Assembly (NCBI GenBank): GCA_000299095.1
Contig: CP003809.1
Span: 620,001-684,000, forward strand
Length of the DNA stretch: 64,000 nt
DNA from: an alpha proteobacterium HIMB5
GTDB taxonomy: Bacteria; Pseudomonadota; Alphaproteobacteria; Pelagibacterales; Pelagibacteraceae
Reading direction: 5' to 3'
Shown: positions 24,449 to 35,000 of the stretch, in pieces
How the letters are laid out: the number at the start of each line of letters is the position of its first letter
How positions within the stretch are numbered: position 1 is the stretch's first letter
Translations under genes and position numbers: made by a program
The notes under the pieces: generated by a model
The model's database searches: none
Told to the model about the DNA's origin: nothing
What the model saw: only the letters and a program-made list of their open reading frames with translations

Positions 24449-26153
24449 TTCTTTTTTCTTCGTGTCTAATTATTTTAAATTTTATATTCTTTTGTTTTAG
24501 TTCTGCAATAAAATTAGTAAAATTTTTAAGATCTCTGATTATTAATTGAAATTTAAAATTGATATAATTAGGGTTTTTACCGACCATTTCAACTTTTGAA
24601 ATATTTAACTTATGGTCACCTATTAGAGTTGTAATGTCACCTAATTGACCAGGTTTATCTGGGAGTGATATCCATAGAGTTGTGTTATATTTTTTAATTT
24701 TTTCTTCTTTTTGTTCACCTTTATCATGCCAATAACGTCTTATAGCAGCTCTTGCTTTTCCGGTTTTTGTAATTGGTATCCAATGTAAAGAAGGAGAATG
24801 ATTTTTTGATGTAATAATATTTACTCTATCACCATTTCTTAAAATTGACTGAAGTTCACTTTTATTACCATTTATTTCACATCCAATCGCACTATTCCCA
24901 ATAGTAGTGTGAACCGCATATGCAAAATCAATTGGCGTTGCATCTTTTGGTAACTTAATTACAGATCCTTTAGGTGTAAAACAGAACACGTTTTCCTGGA
25001 ACATTTGTAATTTAGTGTATTCATAAGAATGTTCTGGATTTTCATTTTTTTCTATAATCTCAACTAAATCTTTCAACCAATCGTATTCTTTCCAGCTAAC
25101 AGAATTAAATTTTTCCGATGATTTGTACTGCCAATGAGAAGCAATTCCTCTTTCAGCAAATTCATGCATAGACATAGTTCGAATTTGAATTTCAATTGGT
25201 TTTTGATTGGGACCAATAACTACTGATGTATGTATCGATTTATATCCATTTATTTTTGGAGACGATATGTAATCTTTAAATTTTCCTGGAACACAATTCC
25301 ATTTTTTATGAAATATACCTAAAGTTTTATAACAATCATCAACTGTATTTAAAATTATTCTAAACCCAATGATATCGGTTATTTGTTCTAACGAGACTCT
25401 TTTTTTTTGAACTTTTCTCCAAATTGAAAATGGAGTTTTTTCTCGTCCATAAATTTCGGCATAAATTTTATGATCATTTAATAATTCGGTTAACTCTATT
25501 GACAACGTTTCAAATGTATCTTTTTTGTCTTCTTTAATTTCATCTAATTTATTTTTTATTAATGTTCTTGCTTGATTATTAAGAATTTTAAAGGACAGGT
25601 CTTCAAGCTCATCTCGAATTCGGTGCATACCCATTCTATCTGCAAGAGGCGCATAAATTTCCATTGTCTCTTGAGCTATTCTTTTTCTTTTTTCTTCCTT
25701 GGTGATTGCATCAATAGTTCTCATATTATGAAGTCTGTCAGCAATTTTAACAAGTAATACCCTAATATCTTTAGATGTAGCTAAAATTAACTTTCTAAAA
25801 TTTTCAGCTTTTGAATTTGAAGCAGCAGTATTTTCAAACACGGAAATTTTTGTAACTCCTTCTACTAAATCTGCCACTTCTTCTCCAAATTCATTTTTAA
25901 TAGTTTCATATGTTGCATAAGTGTCTTCAATGGTGTCATGAAGTAAGCCAGTCGCTATAGTAGCACTATCTAATTTCAATTCAGTCAGTATATTGGCTAC
26001 GGCGATTGGGTGAACTGAATAAGGATCACCGGAAGCCCGTTTTTGATCTTTGTGAGCTTTCACTGCAAAATTGTATGCCTTGTCCAATTTTTCAGGATTA
26101 AGAAATTTATTATAGATTTTAATTTTATTAATTAACTCTTCGGAATTAATCAT
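24405..26153 (-). CDS. rsh: Bifunctional (p)ppGpp synthetase/hydrolase, shortened Rsh
   Basis: 582 residues, much shorter than typical Rsh/SpoT (about 700-780). An HD hydrolase domain (about 20-170) has SVHPIAVANILTEL, GLLHDTIEDT and KIADRLHNMRTIDA. The synthetase domain (about 225-350) has REKTPFSIWRKVQKK, GYKSIHTSVV and EIQIRTMSMHEFAE. TGS follows (about 385-445, FCFTPKGSVIKLPKDATP). After GKARAAIRRYW the protein goes almost directly to the ACT domain (LPDKPGQLGDITTLIG), so the helical and cysteine/zinc-finger regions are missing. Both catalytic sites look intact. It overlaps pyrE by 44 bp. Confidence 0.95.
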   Translation of the reverse strand: MINSEELINKIKIYNKFLNPEKLDKAYNFAVKAHKDQKRASGDPYSVHPIAVANILTELKLDSATIATGLLHDTIEDTYATYETIKNEFGEEVADLVEGVTKISVFENTAASNSKAENFRKLILATSKDIRVLLVKIADRLHNMRTIDAITKEEKRKRIAQETMEIYAPLADRMGMHRIRDELEDLSFKILNNQARTLIKNKLDEIKEDKKDTFETLSIELTELLNDHKIYAEIYGREKTPFSIWRKVQKKRVSLEQITDIIGFRIILNTVDDCYKTLGIFHKKWNCVPGKFKDYISSPKINGYKSIHTSVVIGPNQKPIEIQIRTMSMHEFAERGIASHWQYKSSEKFNSVSWKEYDWLKDLVEIIEKNENPEHSYEYTKLQMFQENVFCFTPKGSVIKLPKDATPIDFAYAVHTTIGNSAIGCEINGNKSELQSILRNGDRVNIITSKNHSPSLHWIPITKTGKARAAIRRYWHDKGEQKEEKIKKYNTTLWISLPDKPGQLGDITTLIGDHKLNISKVEMVGKNPNYINFKFQLIIRDLKNFTNFIAELKQKNIKFKIIRHEEKRNAFTQKILKYFKKD

Positions 26154-26173
26154 TTAAACATTATAGCACCAAT

Positions 26174-26725
26174 TTAAATTTGTTTAATACTTCTTATGTC
26201 TTTATTTGGAAGTTGACTGATCAAATCTTTAATATTTCTCTTTAATTTAGGGTGTTTCCAATCTTTTTGGATTTCATACAAAGGAATTAAAACAAAATTT
26301 CTTTGATGCATCAATGTATGAGGGAGAACAATTTCTTTATTGAGAATTAAACCACTATAATCAATAATATCTATATCACATTCTCTTGGGTCATTTTTTT
26401 TTCTTTTTTTTCTCCCTAATTCTCTCTCTATTTTCTTACATAATTCTAATAATTTTTGAGGTAATAAATATGTTTTTATCTTTAAAACTATATTAATAAA
26501 TTTTGGTTTTTTAGGATTTGGCCAAGATGGTGTCTCATAATTACTTGAGCATTTAATTATTTCTATATTTTCTAAATGAAGTTTAAATTTTGATAATTCT
26601 ATATTTCTTTTTCTGTTACCTAAGTTTGAACCAATCCCTAAAAAAACAGTCTTAACTTGATTTTCTGATATATCTTGCTTTGTCACGATTCCAATCTCTT
26701 GTTTTTTTAGTTGCTCTTTTATCAT
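26174..26725 (-). CDS. folK: 2-amino-4-hydroxy-6-hydroxymethyldihydropteridine diphosphokinase
   Basis: 183 residues from the most distal ATG. It pyrophosphorylates the pterin precursor of folate. The signature [19 protein letters not shown] starts near residue 27, and [19 protein letters not shown] gives the metal-binding DxD. The ATG at 26725 overlaps smpB by 74 bp. A GTG at 26686 would shorten the overlap to 35 bp and lies nearer the usual N-terminus, so the true start is uncertain. It stands between smpB and rsh, where rpoZ is often found beside rsh. Confidence 0.9.
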   Translation of the reverse strand: MIKEQLKKQEIGIVTKQDISENQVKTVFLGIGSNLGNRKRNIELSKFKLHLENIEIIKCSSNYETPSWPNPKKPKFINIVLKIKTYLLPQKLLELCKKIERELGRKKRKKNDPRECDIDIIDYSGLILNKEIVLPHTLMHQRNFVLIPLYEIQKDWKHPKLKRNIKDLISQLPNKDIRSIKQI

Positions 26726-27122
26726 ATTGTTTTTTCCCTTTTGCTACTGCAATCTCTATTTTAGCTTTACCTTTTTTAAAATACATTTTTGTAGGCACTA
26801 GAGTGAAACCATCTCTTTGCATTTTGCCAATTAATTTATTTATTTCTTTTTTATTAAGTAATAATTTTCTTTCATCCAAGGGTTTATGATTTGAGTAACT
26901 TGCTTGCTTATATGTAGCAATATGAGAATTGATTAATATTATCTCACCATTTTTTTCGACAGCATAAGAGTCAGCAATATTAACTTTTCCGTCTCTAACA
27001 GATTTTATTTCTGAACCTTTTAAAACAATTCCTGCTTCAAATAGATCTTCAAAAAAATAATTAAAACTTGCTTTTCTATTTAAGCATATAATTTTTAAAC
27101 CAGAATTGGTTTTTTTATTCAT
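26652..27122 (-). CDS. smpB: SsrA-binding protein SmpB
   Basis: 156 residues. It brings tmRNA to stalled ribosomes in trans-translation. Conserved parts are [59 protein letters not shown] and the tail [20 protein letters not shown], which enters the mRNA channel. Its ATG shares a base with the dapA stop. The C-terminal coding region is shared with the folK start. The tmRNA gene itself is not in the window. Confidence 0.97.
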   Translation of the reverse strand: MNKKTNSGLKIICLNRKASFNYFFEDLFEAGIVLKGSEIKSVRDGKVNIADSYAVEKNGEIILINSHIATYKQASYSNHKPLDERKLLLNKKEINKLIGKMQRDGFTLVPTKMYFKKGKAKIEIAVAKGKKQYDKRATKKTRDWNRDKARYIRKSS

Positions 27123-28006
27123 TACAACAAGTTAGCTGAAACTAATGCCTTTTTAACTATGTCTTGAGTATTTGATGTTACTTTAACTAATGGCAATCTC
27201 ACACTATCATCACAAAGACCTAAAAGTTTTGCTGCATATTTAACTGGGCTAGGATTGCTCTCAACAAACATTGAATGATGTATTGGTTGTAAAATTTTAT
27301 CTAACTTTACAGCCTCATTTTGAGAATCTTTTTTATCCTTTTCATTTGAAAATTTTTGAAACAGTGAACAAATTTTTGGCGCAATATTTGCTGTTACACT
27401 TATAGCCCCAACTCCTCCTCTTTTGTTGAATTCTAAAGCATTGTCATCATTACCAGTTAATTGAATAAAATCTTTTCCCATTTTTTTTAATTGTTGATCT
27501 ACTCTATTTAGATCTCCTGTGGCGTCTTTAACACCAACAATATTTTTTAATTCATAGAGTCTTGCCATTGTATCCACTGACATATCAATTACTGACCTAC
27601 CAGGGATGTTGTAAATTATAATCGGCAAACCAGAGCTATCATTAATGGCTTTATAATGTTGATAAAGTCCTTCTTGAGTTGGTTTATTATAATATGGGGT
27701 AACAATTAATGCCCCGTCTGCACCTGCTTTTTCAGCATGTTTGGTAAGAGATATTGCTTCTTCAGTTGAATTAGAGCCGGTTCCGGCTATGACGGGTATT
27801 TTACCTTTGCTTTCTTGAATACACAAATCGATCACTTTTTGATGTTCTTCATGACTTAATGTTGGTGACTCGCCAGTTGTTCCAGCAGGAACTAAACCAT
27901 TTGTTCCATTTTCCATATGAAAATGAATTAATTTTACATACGCTTCTTCATCTAGTTTGTTGTTAATGAAGGGCGTGATTAATGCAACATTTGATCCTTT
28001 GAACAT
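27122..28006 (-). CDS. dapA: 4-hydroxy-tetrahydrodipicolinate synthase
   Basis: 294 residues. It condenses pyruvate with aspartate semialdehyde at the start of the lysine and diaminopimelate branch, competing with Hom for that substrate. The Schiff-base Lys160 lies in GVKDATGDL and Tyr132 in [10 protein letters not shown]. The pyruvate-binding PAGTTGES is at 40-47. It heads a minus-strand run into smpB and is divergent from the lytic transglycosylase across 42 bp. Confidence 0.97.
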   Translation of the reverse strand: MFKGSNVALITPFINNKLDEEAYVKLIHFHMENGTNGLVPAGTTGESPTLSHEEHQKVIDLCIQESKGKIPVIAGTGSNSTEEAISLTKHAEKAGADGALIVTPYYNKPTQEGLYQHYKAINDSSGLPIIIYNIPGRSVIDMSVDTMARLYELKNIVGVKDATGDLNRVDQQLKKMGKDFIQLTGNDDNALEFNKRGGVGAISVTANIAPKICSLFQKFSNEKDKKDSQNEAVKLDKILQPIHHSMFVESNPSPVKYAAKLLGLCDDSVRLPLVKVTSNTQDIVKKALVSANLL

Positions 28007-28048
28007 AAATACTTATAACATAGTTTAAAGATTCATTTAGTAAAAAAC

Positions 28049-30313
28049 ATGAAAAATTTAACATTTTTTATAATAATCATAACCTTAGGGGCAACCACAA
28101 TATCTCTAGCAGAATTTCTTAATATCAAGATTATTCCTTTAAAAAAACCTCTCTTAGAACAAGCCGAAATAGAAAAAAGATTAGCCAAAGAGGAAATAAG
28201 ACCTATTCCAAAACCTGGCACGAAAAAAAATATTGAACAAATTAAAACTGAAGTCAAAGTTAAAGAAAAGAAAAAAATTGAAAAAGTTAAAACTGAAAAA
28301 AAACAAGAAAAAAAGTCTAAAGTAGCACAATTAATTCTTCCTAAGAAAAAACCAATTACAATAAATACTGAAAAAATAAAAACTGTAAACAAATCCAAAT
28401 ATTACAATAAAAAAGATTTTGAATTAGCAAAAAAAGCAATTTCTAGAATGGAAAAAAGAGAGTGGAAATCAGCTTTATCAACTGCAAAAAAAGCAAAAGA
28501 TAAATCTATATATAACTTTGTACAATGGAGACATTTACTAACTAAAGGTAATCAGGCATCTTTTTTTGATTACAAATCGTTTATAGAACAAAATAAAAGA
28601 TATCCAAGAATTGGTAGAATTAAATATCTTGCTGAACATAAACTTTCAGTAAAAGAAGTTTCTCCAAAAAAAGTAATTCAATATTTTGGGGATGATGAAC
28701 CTTTAAGTGGTTATGGTAAATTAATTTTAGGGGAAAGTTTAATTGAAATTGGAGAAAAAGAAAAAGGTATAAAATATATCAAAGATGGATGGATAGAAGC
28801 TGAACTTTCAAAATCTGAATTAAGATTTTTTAGAAAAAAATATAAAAAATATTTAAACGCAAATGATTACATTAAAAGAGCAGACTATTTAGCATGGAAT
28901 AGCAAACATTGGGATTTAAAAAGATTACTTAGATATTTGCCTAAAGATTATGAGCTTCTTTATAATGCTAGACAAATTTTGATTTCAAAATCATACGGTG
29001 TTGATCAGGCAATTAAAAATGTGCCCACTAAGTTAAAAAATGATCCTGGATTAAATTATGATCGATTAAAATGGAGAAGAAAAAGAGGAAGAGTTGATAG
29101 TTCTTTAGAAATTTTATTAAAAATTAAAAACACTAAAGATTATATGAAGTATCCTGAAAAGTGGTGGAAAGAAAGAGAGATTATAGCAAGATCATTAATA
29201 TACAAAAAAAAATATGAAACCGCATATCGTTTAAGTAGTAACCATGCAATGACTGAAGGTCCAGATTATGCTGCGGCTGAATGGATGAGTGGATGGATTG
29301 CATTAAGTTTTTTAGATGATCCAATATTAGCAATAGATCATTTTAGAAATTTTCATAATAATGTAAGTTATCCAATAAGTTTATCACGAGGTGCTTATTG
29401 GCTTGGTAGATCATATGATAAAATTGGTGACAAAGATTCATCAATAAAATGGTTTGAAGAAGCAACAAAATACATGACTACTTATTATGGTCAATTAGCA
29501 TCAAGAAAAATTGATCCTAGTAGAAAATTTGAATTAAGTTTAGAGAGTGTAATTGATGATAAATATAGAAAAAAATTCTATGATAAAGAACTTGTTAGAA
29601 TAGTTTATTTATTAGATGAACTAAATAAAGATAAATACACAAAACATATATTAAGATTTTTAGCTTTAGACAATATTCAGAGTGGTAGCGAACCTCTTGC
29701 TGCAGAACTTGCAACTAAAATTGAAAGGTATGATTTTGCAATTCAAGTTTCTAAAATTGCATCATATGAAAAAAGATTTCACAATAAATTTAACTATCCA
29801 GTCATAAGCACACCAATCTATGTTAATGGAAGAAAAATTCCTGAAAATGCATTTATATTATCTTTAATAAGACAAGAAAGTGAGTTTGATTTAAGTGCTA
29901 ATAGTCATGCTGGTGCAAAAGGGTTAATGCAACTGATGCCTTACACAGCTCAAGTTGTAGCCAAACAAGCTAAATTGCCCTACTCAAAATCTAGATTAAC
30001 AACAGATCCTGAGTATAACATAAACTTAGGTTCACATTATATTGCAGGATTAATTTTAGAGTATGATGGTGCTTATCCATTTGCAATCGCAGCTTATAAC
30101 GCTGGACCTAAAAGAGTGAAATATTGGAAAAAATTAAATAAAAATCCTCAAAAAAAACAAATTGATTACGTTGATTGGATAGAGTTAATAAAATTTAGAG
30201 AAACAAGAAATTATGTTCAACGTGTTTTAGAGAATTACAACGTTTATAGATATATACTGGAGCGAAAACCAATAACTGTTAAAGATTTTTTTAGAGATGA
30301 TCCTCTTTATTAA
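28049..30313 (+). CDS. slt: Soluble-type lytic murein transglycosylase
   Basis: 754 residues. It cleaves peptidoglycan glycan strands in the periplasm, forming 1,6-anhydro ends. A signal peptide (about 1-20, ending TTISLAE) leads to a lysine/glutamate-rich linker (about 45-110), then a long helical superhelix domain. The catalytic SLT domain starts near residue 600. Catalytic Glu610 is in IRQESEFDLSANSHAGAKG, followed by GLMQLMPYTAQVV and FAIAAYNAGPKRVKYW. The stop codon directly abuts the 3' CCA of the opposing tRNA-Ser gene. Confidence 0.93.
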   Translation: MKNLTFFIIIITLGATTISLAEFLNIKIIPLKKPLLEQAEIEKRLAKEEIRPIPKPGTKKNIEQIKTEVKVKEKKKIEKVKTEKKQEKKSKVAQLILPKKKPITINTEKIKTVNKSKYYNKKDFELAKKAISRMEKREWKSALSTAKKAKDKSIYNFVQWRHLLTKGNQASFFDYKSFIEQNKRYPRIGRIKYLAEHKLSVKEVSPKKVIQYFGDDEPLSGYGKLILGESLIEIGEKEKGIKYIKDGWIEAELSKSELRFFRKKYKKYLNANDYIKRADYLAWNSKHWDLKRLLRYLPKDYELLYNARQILISKSYGVDQAIKNVPTKLKNDPGLNYDRLKWRRKRGRVDSSLEILLKIKNTKDYMKYPEKWWKEREIIARSLIYKKKYETAYRLSSNHAMTEGPDYAAAEWMSGWIALSFLDDPILAIDHFRNFHNNVSYPISLSRGAYWLGRSYDKIGDKDSSIKWFEEATKYMTTYYGQLASRKIDPSRKFELSLESVIDDKYRKKFYDKELVRIVYLLDELNKDKYTKHILRFLALDNIQSGSEPLAAELATKIERYDFAIQVSKIASYEKRFHNKFNYPVISTPIYVNGRKIPENAFILSLIRQESEFDLSANSHAGAKGLMQLMPYTAQVVAKQAKLPYSKSRLTTDPEYNINLGSHYIAGLILEYDGAYPFAIAAYNAGPKRVKYWKKLNKNPQKKQIDYVDWIELIKFRETRNYVQRVLENYNVYRYILERKPITVKDFFRDDPLY

Positions 30314-30405
30314 TGGCGGAGAGAGAGGGATTCGAACCCTCGGTACAAGTTTCCTCGCACGGTCATTTAGCAAACGACTGGTTTCAGCCTCTCACCCATC
30401 TCTCC
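30314..30405 (-). tRNA. tRNA-Ser (anticodon GCU)
   Basis: 92 nt, read on the minus strand. The acceptor stem GGAGAGA pairs with TCTCTCC, followed by discriminator G and an encoded CCA (30316-30314). The anticodon GCU is at 30371-30369 in the loop TTTGCTAAA, reading serine AGC/AGU codons. A long variable arm and the GGTTCGAATCC T-arm fit a class II tRNA. The 3' end touches the slt stop codon with no spacer. Confidence 0.96.
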
Positions 30406-30431
30406 ACAAGAAAAATCAATACTTTTGATTG

Positions 30432-30447
30432 TATTGAATATTCAATA
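30432..30447. promoter_or_regulatory. 16-bp perfect palindrome between tRNA-Ser and soxB
   Basis: TATTGAATATTCAATA is its own reverse complement and sits in the 68-bp divergent region, 26 bp before the soxB ATG. It contains TTGAAT on both strands, so it may be an operator or back-to-back -35 elements. TATTCT at 30461-30466 ends 7 nt before the soxB ATG and could be its -10. Confidence 0.35.
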
Positions 30448-30473
30448 TTAATAAAGTAATTATTCTAAAAATT

Positions 30474-31727
30474 ATGAAAAACAAGTACTCAATATTTTCA
30501 CTAGTAAAAAATGCTTTTTCCTATCATGAAAATTGGGAGAAAGCTTGGAAAGATCCAGAGCCTAAAAAAGAATATGACGCTGTTATTGTAGGTGGCGGCG
30601 GACATGGTCTAGCTACTGCTTATTACTTAGCGAAAAAACATGATATGAAAAATATTGCTGTTGTAGAAAAAGGTTGGATTGGTGGTGGTAATACTGGAAG
30701 AAATACTACTATTATAAGATCTAACTATCTTTGGGATGCTAGTGCAGGCTTATATGATCATGCTTTAAAAATTTGGGAAGGTTTATCTCAAGAACTAAAC
30801 TATAATGTAATGTTTAGTCAACGTGGAGTAATGAATTTAGCACATAATCTTCAAGATGTGAGAGACTTAAAAAGAAGAACTCATGCTAACAGACTAAATG
30901 GTATTGATGCGGTTTACTTAAGTACGGAAGAGGTTAAAAAGTTTTGTCCAATAATTAATACCTCTCCTGATATAAGATATCCTGTTCTTGGTGGAACATT
31001 ACAAAGAAGAGCTGGTACAGCTAGACACGATGCTGTTGCTTGGGGTTATGCGAGAGGCGCAGATGAAATGGGAGTTGACATTATTCAAAATTGTGAAGTG
31101 AAAGGTATAAAGAGAGATGGAGATACTGTTGAAGGTTTAGAAACAACAAAAGGTTTTATAAAAACAAAAAAAATTGGAGTAGTAGCTGCAGGGCATTCCA
31201 GTGTTATTGCAAATATGGCTGGTCTTAGATTGCCCTTGGAAAGTAAACCGTTACAAGCTTTAGTTTCTGAACCTGTTAAACCAATAATAGATACTGTAGT
31301 TATGTCTAATGCAGTTCATGCTTATGTAAGTCAATCGGACAAAGGTGAATTAGTTATTGGTGCTGGCACTGATGATTATGTTTCTTATTCACAAAAAGGA
31401 AGTCACGATATTGTGGAAGGAACTTTAAATGCAATCCTAGAGCTTTACCCAATATTTAGTAGAATGAGAATGTTAAGACAATGGGGTGGAATTGTAGATA
31501 TTTGTCCTGATGCAAGCCCTATAATTAGTAAAACTTCAATTAAAGGATTATACTTTAACTGTGGATGGGGAACTGGTGGATTTAAAGCTACACCAGGTTC
31601 AGGTGATTTATTTGCTCATACAATTGCAAACGATGAGCCCCATAAATTAAATGCTGCATTTAATATAAATAGATTTGTTAGTGGTGATCTTGTTGATGAA
31701 CACGGAGCAGCTGCAGTAGCACACTAA
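30474..31727 (+). CDS. soxB: Sarcosine oxidase beta subunit
   Basis: 417 residues. The flavin-bearing subunit of heterotetrameric sarcosine oxidase, which oxidises sarcosine to glycine with transfer of the methyl carbon to tetrahydrofolate. The FAD dinucleotide fold reads [20 protein letters not shown] (about 36-55), followed by [16 protein letters not shown]. The C-terminal [17 protein letters not shown] completes the DAO-type fold. The covalent FMN of this enzyme class sits between beta and alpha subunits. It is the first gene of soxBDAG, with 1-bp overlap to soxD. Leaderless transcription is possible. Confidence 0.97.
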   Translation: MKNKYSIFSLVKNAFSYHENWEKAWKDPEPKKEYDAVIVGGGGHGLATAYYLAKKHDMKNIAVVEKGWIGGGNTGRNTTIIRSNYLWDASAGLYDHALKIWEGLSQELNYNVMFSQRGVMNLAHNLQDVRDLKRRTHANRLNGIDAVYLSTEEVKKFCPIINTSPDIRYPVLGGTLQRRAGTARHDAVAWGYARGADEMGVDIIQNCEVKGIKRDGDTVEGLETTKGFIKTKKIGVVAAGHSSVIANMAGLRLPLESKPLQALVSEPVKPIIDTVVMSNAVHAYVSQSDKGELVIGAGTDDYVSYSQKGSHDIVEGTLNAILELYPIFSRMRMLRQWGGIVDICPDASPIISKTSIKGLYFNCGWGTGGFKATPGSGDLFAHTIANDEPHKLNAAFNINRFVSGDLVDEHGAAAVAH

Positions 31728-32002
31728 TGTTTGTAATTAATTGTCCGTTCTGTGGTGAAAGAGAACAAAGTGAGTTTAAAGCTGGCGGAGAAGCTCACAT
31801 AGTAAGACCAAAACAACCAACTGAACTGAGTGACGACGAGTGGGCAGAATATTTGTTCATGAGAAAGAATATAAAAGGTGTTCAGTTTGAAAGATGGAAC
31901 CATGCTCATGGATGTAGAAAGTGGTTTAATATGGTTAGAGATACATCTAATGATCAAATAAAAGCAATATACAAAATGGGTGAAAAACCTCCTGTAGAAT
32001 AA
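31727..32002 (+). CDS. soxD: Sarcosine oxidase delta subunit
   Basis: 91 residues. The small zinc-binding subunit of the complex. The N-terminus [25 protein letters not shown] is cut here to its key motif CPFCGER, with further ligands in HAHGCRKWFNMVRDT. Confidence 0.95.
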   Translation: MFVINCPFCGEREQSEFKAGGEAHIVRPKQPTELSDDEWAEYLFMRKNIKGVQFERWNHAHGCRKWFNMVRDTSNDQIKAIYKMGEKPPVE

Positions 32003-32011
32003 AAGAAATGT

Positions 32012-35000
32012 ATGTCAAAAAATTTGAGAGTAAAATCAAGTTCATTTATTGATGAAACAACAAGAGTTTCATTTAAATTTAATGGAACAAAATTGTATGG
32101 ATATAAAGGTGATACTTTAGCATCAGCTCTTCTGGCCAATAACATACATTTGGTTGGGAGAAGTTTTAAATATCATAGACCAAGAGGAATAATGACAAGT
32201 GGTTCAGAAGAACCTAATGCCATGGTTCAGTTGCATAATAATTCATCAAGAACAGAACCAAATGTTAGAGCAACTGAGATTGAACTTTATGATGGATTAG
32301 AAGCTTCAAGTCAAAACTGCTGGCCAAGTGTTAATTTTGATTTTGGAGGAATAAATAATTTTTTTTCCCCTCTTCTTCCTGCTGGGTTTTATTATAAAAC
32401 TTTCATGTGGCCTGCTAGTTTTTGGGAAAAATATGAGTACTTCATAAGAAAATCAGCTGGGCTAGGTAAATCACCTACTGAACCAGATCCAGATATTTAT
32501 GAACACAGATATTTGCATTGTGATGTTTTGATAATTGGTGCTGGAATATCAGGAATTATAGCTGCAAAAACAGCGGCTAAAAATGGGTTTAAGACACTAC
32601 TTGTTGATGAAAAACCTAATTTAGGTGGCTCTACAATTTATCAAAACAATGATCATTTTAAAATTAATGATACTAATTCGGCAAAATGGCTCGAAAAAGA
32701 AATTAAAGATCTTAAAAATTATAAAAACTTAGAAATAAAAACTAGAACAAGTGTTGCTGCTTACCATGGTTATAATTTTATTTTAGCAAGAGAAAATTTA
32801 ACTGATCACATAGAAGTTTCAAAGAGAGATAATAAGGTAAGACAAAGACTTTTAAAAATCAGGGCAAAAAAAGTAATTACTGCTACTGGTTCTATAGAAA
32901 GACCGCTAATTTTTAATAATAACGATAGACCTGGTATTTTACTTTCTTCAGCAATTAAAAAATATGTTGATTTCTATGGAGTTAAAAGTGGAGAAAAAAT
33001 TGTATTGTTTACTAACAATGACACTGCATATGAAACTGCCCTCTCATTAAATGATAAAGGTATAAAGGTTGAAGCAGTCATTGATATTAGAAATGAAAAT
33101 AATTCTGAACTGATTAAATCAGTTAAGAATTTAAATATTAAAATTTTCAACAATCACACAATAGTGGATACAGAGGGTTATAAAAGAATAAACAAAGTTT
33201 CAATTATGGAACTATCAAAAGATGGAACTTCTGTTGTTGGAAAAAAAATAGATATTAATTGTGATTGTTTGGGAATGTCAGGTGGATGGACACCAGCAGT
33301 ACATTTGTTCACTCAATCTGGTGGTAAATTAAAATTTAGAAATAGTGATAATGTATTTATTCCTAATACTTATAACTCAGATCAATTATGTATTGGTGCA
33401 TGCAATGGTGATTTTGAATTAAATGTTATTATTAAAAATATTCCTGACCAAATAAATGAATTCCTTAATTTGAGTGAAGAAAGTTTTAAAAATATAAAAA
33501 TTAGTTCTAATAAAGAAAATAATTATAGAAATATTTGGCTCTTACCTTCAGATAAAATTTTAGGAAAAACCAAACCATTTGTTGATTATCAAAATGATGC
33601 AACAGCAAAGGATATTAAATTGGCATTACGAGAAGGATTTAGATCTATCGAACATGTTAAAAGATATACAACAACCGGTATGGGAACAGATCAGGGAAAA
33701 CTAGGAAATATGCATGCCCTTGGAATAATTGCTGATACTGCAAAAGTTCAGATGGGAGAATTGGGAACGACTACTTTTAGACCTCCCTACACTCCATTAA
33801 CATTTGGAACTATTGTTGGAAGAAATGTAGGTGAATATTTTGATATATTTAGAAAAACACCAATGCACGATTGGCATGTTGATAACAAAGCAGAATTTGA
33901 AAATGTGGGTCAATGGAAAAGAGCTTGGTATTATCCAAAGAACAATGAAGATATGCATCAAGCAGTACAAAGAGAAAGTAAAGCTGCAAGAGAAAGCGCA
34001 GGTATATTAGACGCCTCAACACTAGGTAAAATTGATATTCAAGGTACTGATGCTTCAGAATTTTTAAATAGAGTTTATACAAACGCTTGGTCTAAACTTG
34101 CAATTGGAAAATGCAGATATGGGTTAATGTTAAATGAAGATGGTATGGTCTATGATGATGGTGTAACTACTCGTTTAGGCGAAAATCATTATATAATGAC
34201 TACAACAACAGGTGGTGCAGCAAATGTTCTTGGAAAATTAGAGGATTATCTTCAAACTGAATGGCCAGAGCTAGATGTGTATTTAACTTCTGTAACTGAT
34301 CATTATGCAACTGCAAGTGTTTGTGGGCCAAATAGCAAAAAAATTCTATCTAAACTAATTCCAGATTTAGATTTATCAGATGAAAATTTCCCACATATGT
34401 CATTTAAAAATGCATCTATTGGAAAAATAAAATGTAGAGTTATGAGAATTAGTTTCACAGGTGAGCATAGTTATGAAATTAATGTTCAAGCAAATTATGG
34501 AAAATCCGTATGGGAAAAATGTATGGAAATAGGAAAAGAATATAACATTACCCCATATGGTACAGAAACTATGCACTTATTAAGAGCTGAAAAAGGATTT
34601 ATTATTGTTGGACAAGATACAGATGCCACTATGACACCTATAGATCTACAAATGGATTGGATTGTTAGTAAGAAAAAATACGACTTTATTGGTAAAAGAT
34701 CTTTATATAGATCTGATACTATTAGAGAAGATAGAAAACAATTAGTTGGACTATTAACTGAAAATCCTAATGAAGTTCTTGAGGAAGGTGCTCAAATAGT
34801 TGCAGAGACAAACAAAAAACCTGTAGAAATGTTAGGTCATGTTACATCTAGTTATTACAGTCCAAATTTAAATAAATCAATTGCTCTTGGTGTTGTAAGG
34901 GGTGGTAAAAATATGTTAGGCCAAAAGTTATTCATACCAATGGAAAATAAAATTATTAACGTCACTGTAGCTGATCCAGTTTTTCTAGATAAAGAAAACA

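Noticed and set aside
30314..30405. tRNA-Ser as an integration site for a mobile element
   Set aside because: No integrase, direct repeat of the tRNA 3' end or foreign-looking genes are present on either side.
30406..30473. Glycine or other metabolite riboswitch before soxB
   Set aside because: Only 68 bp are available, with a palindrome but no recognisable aptamer core.
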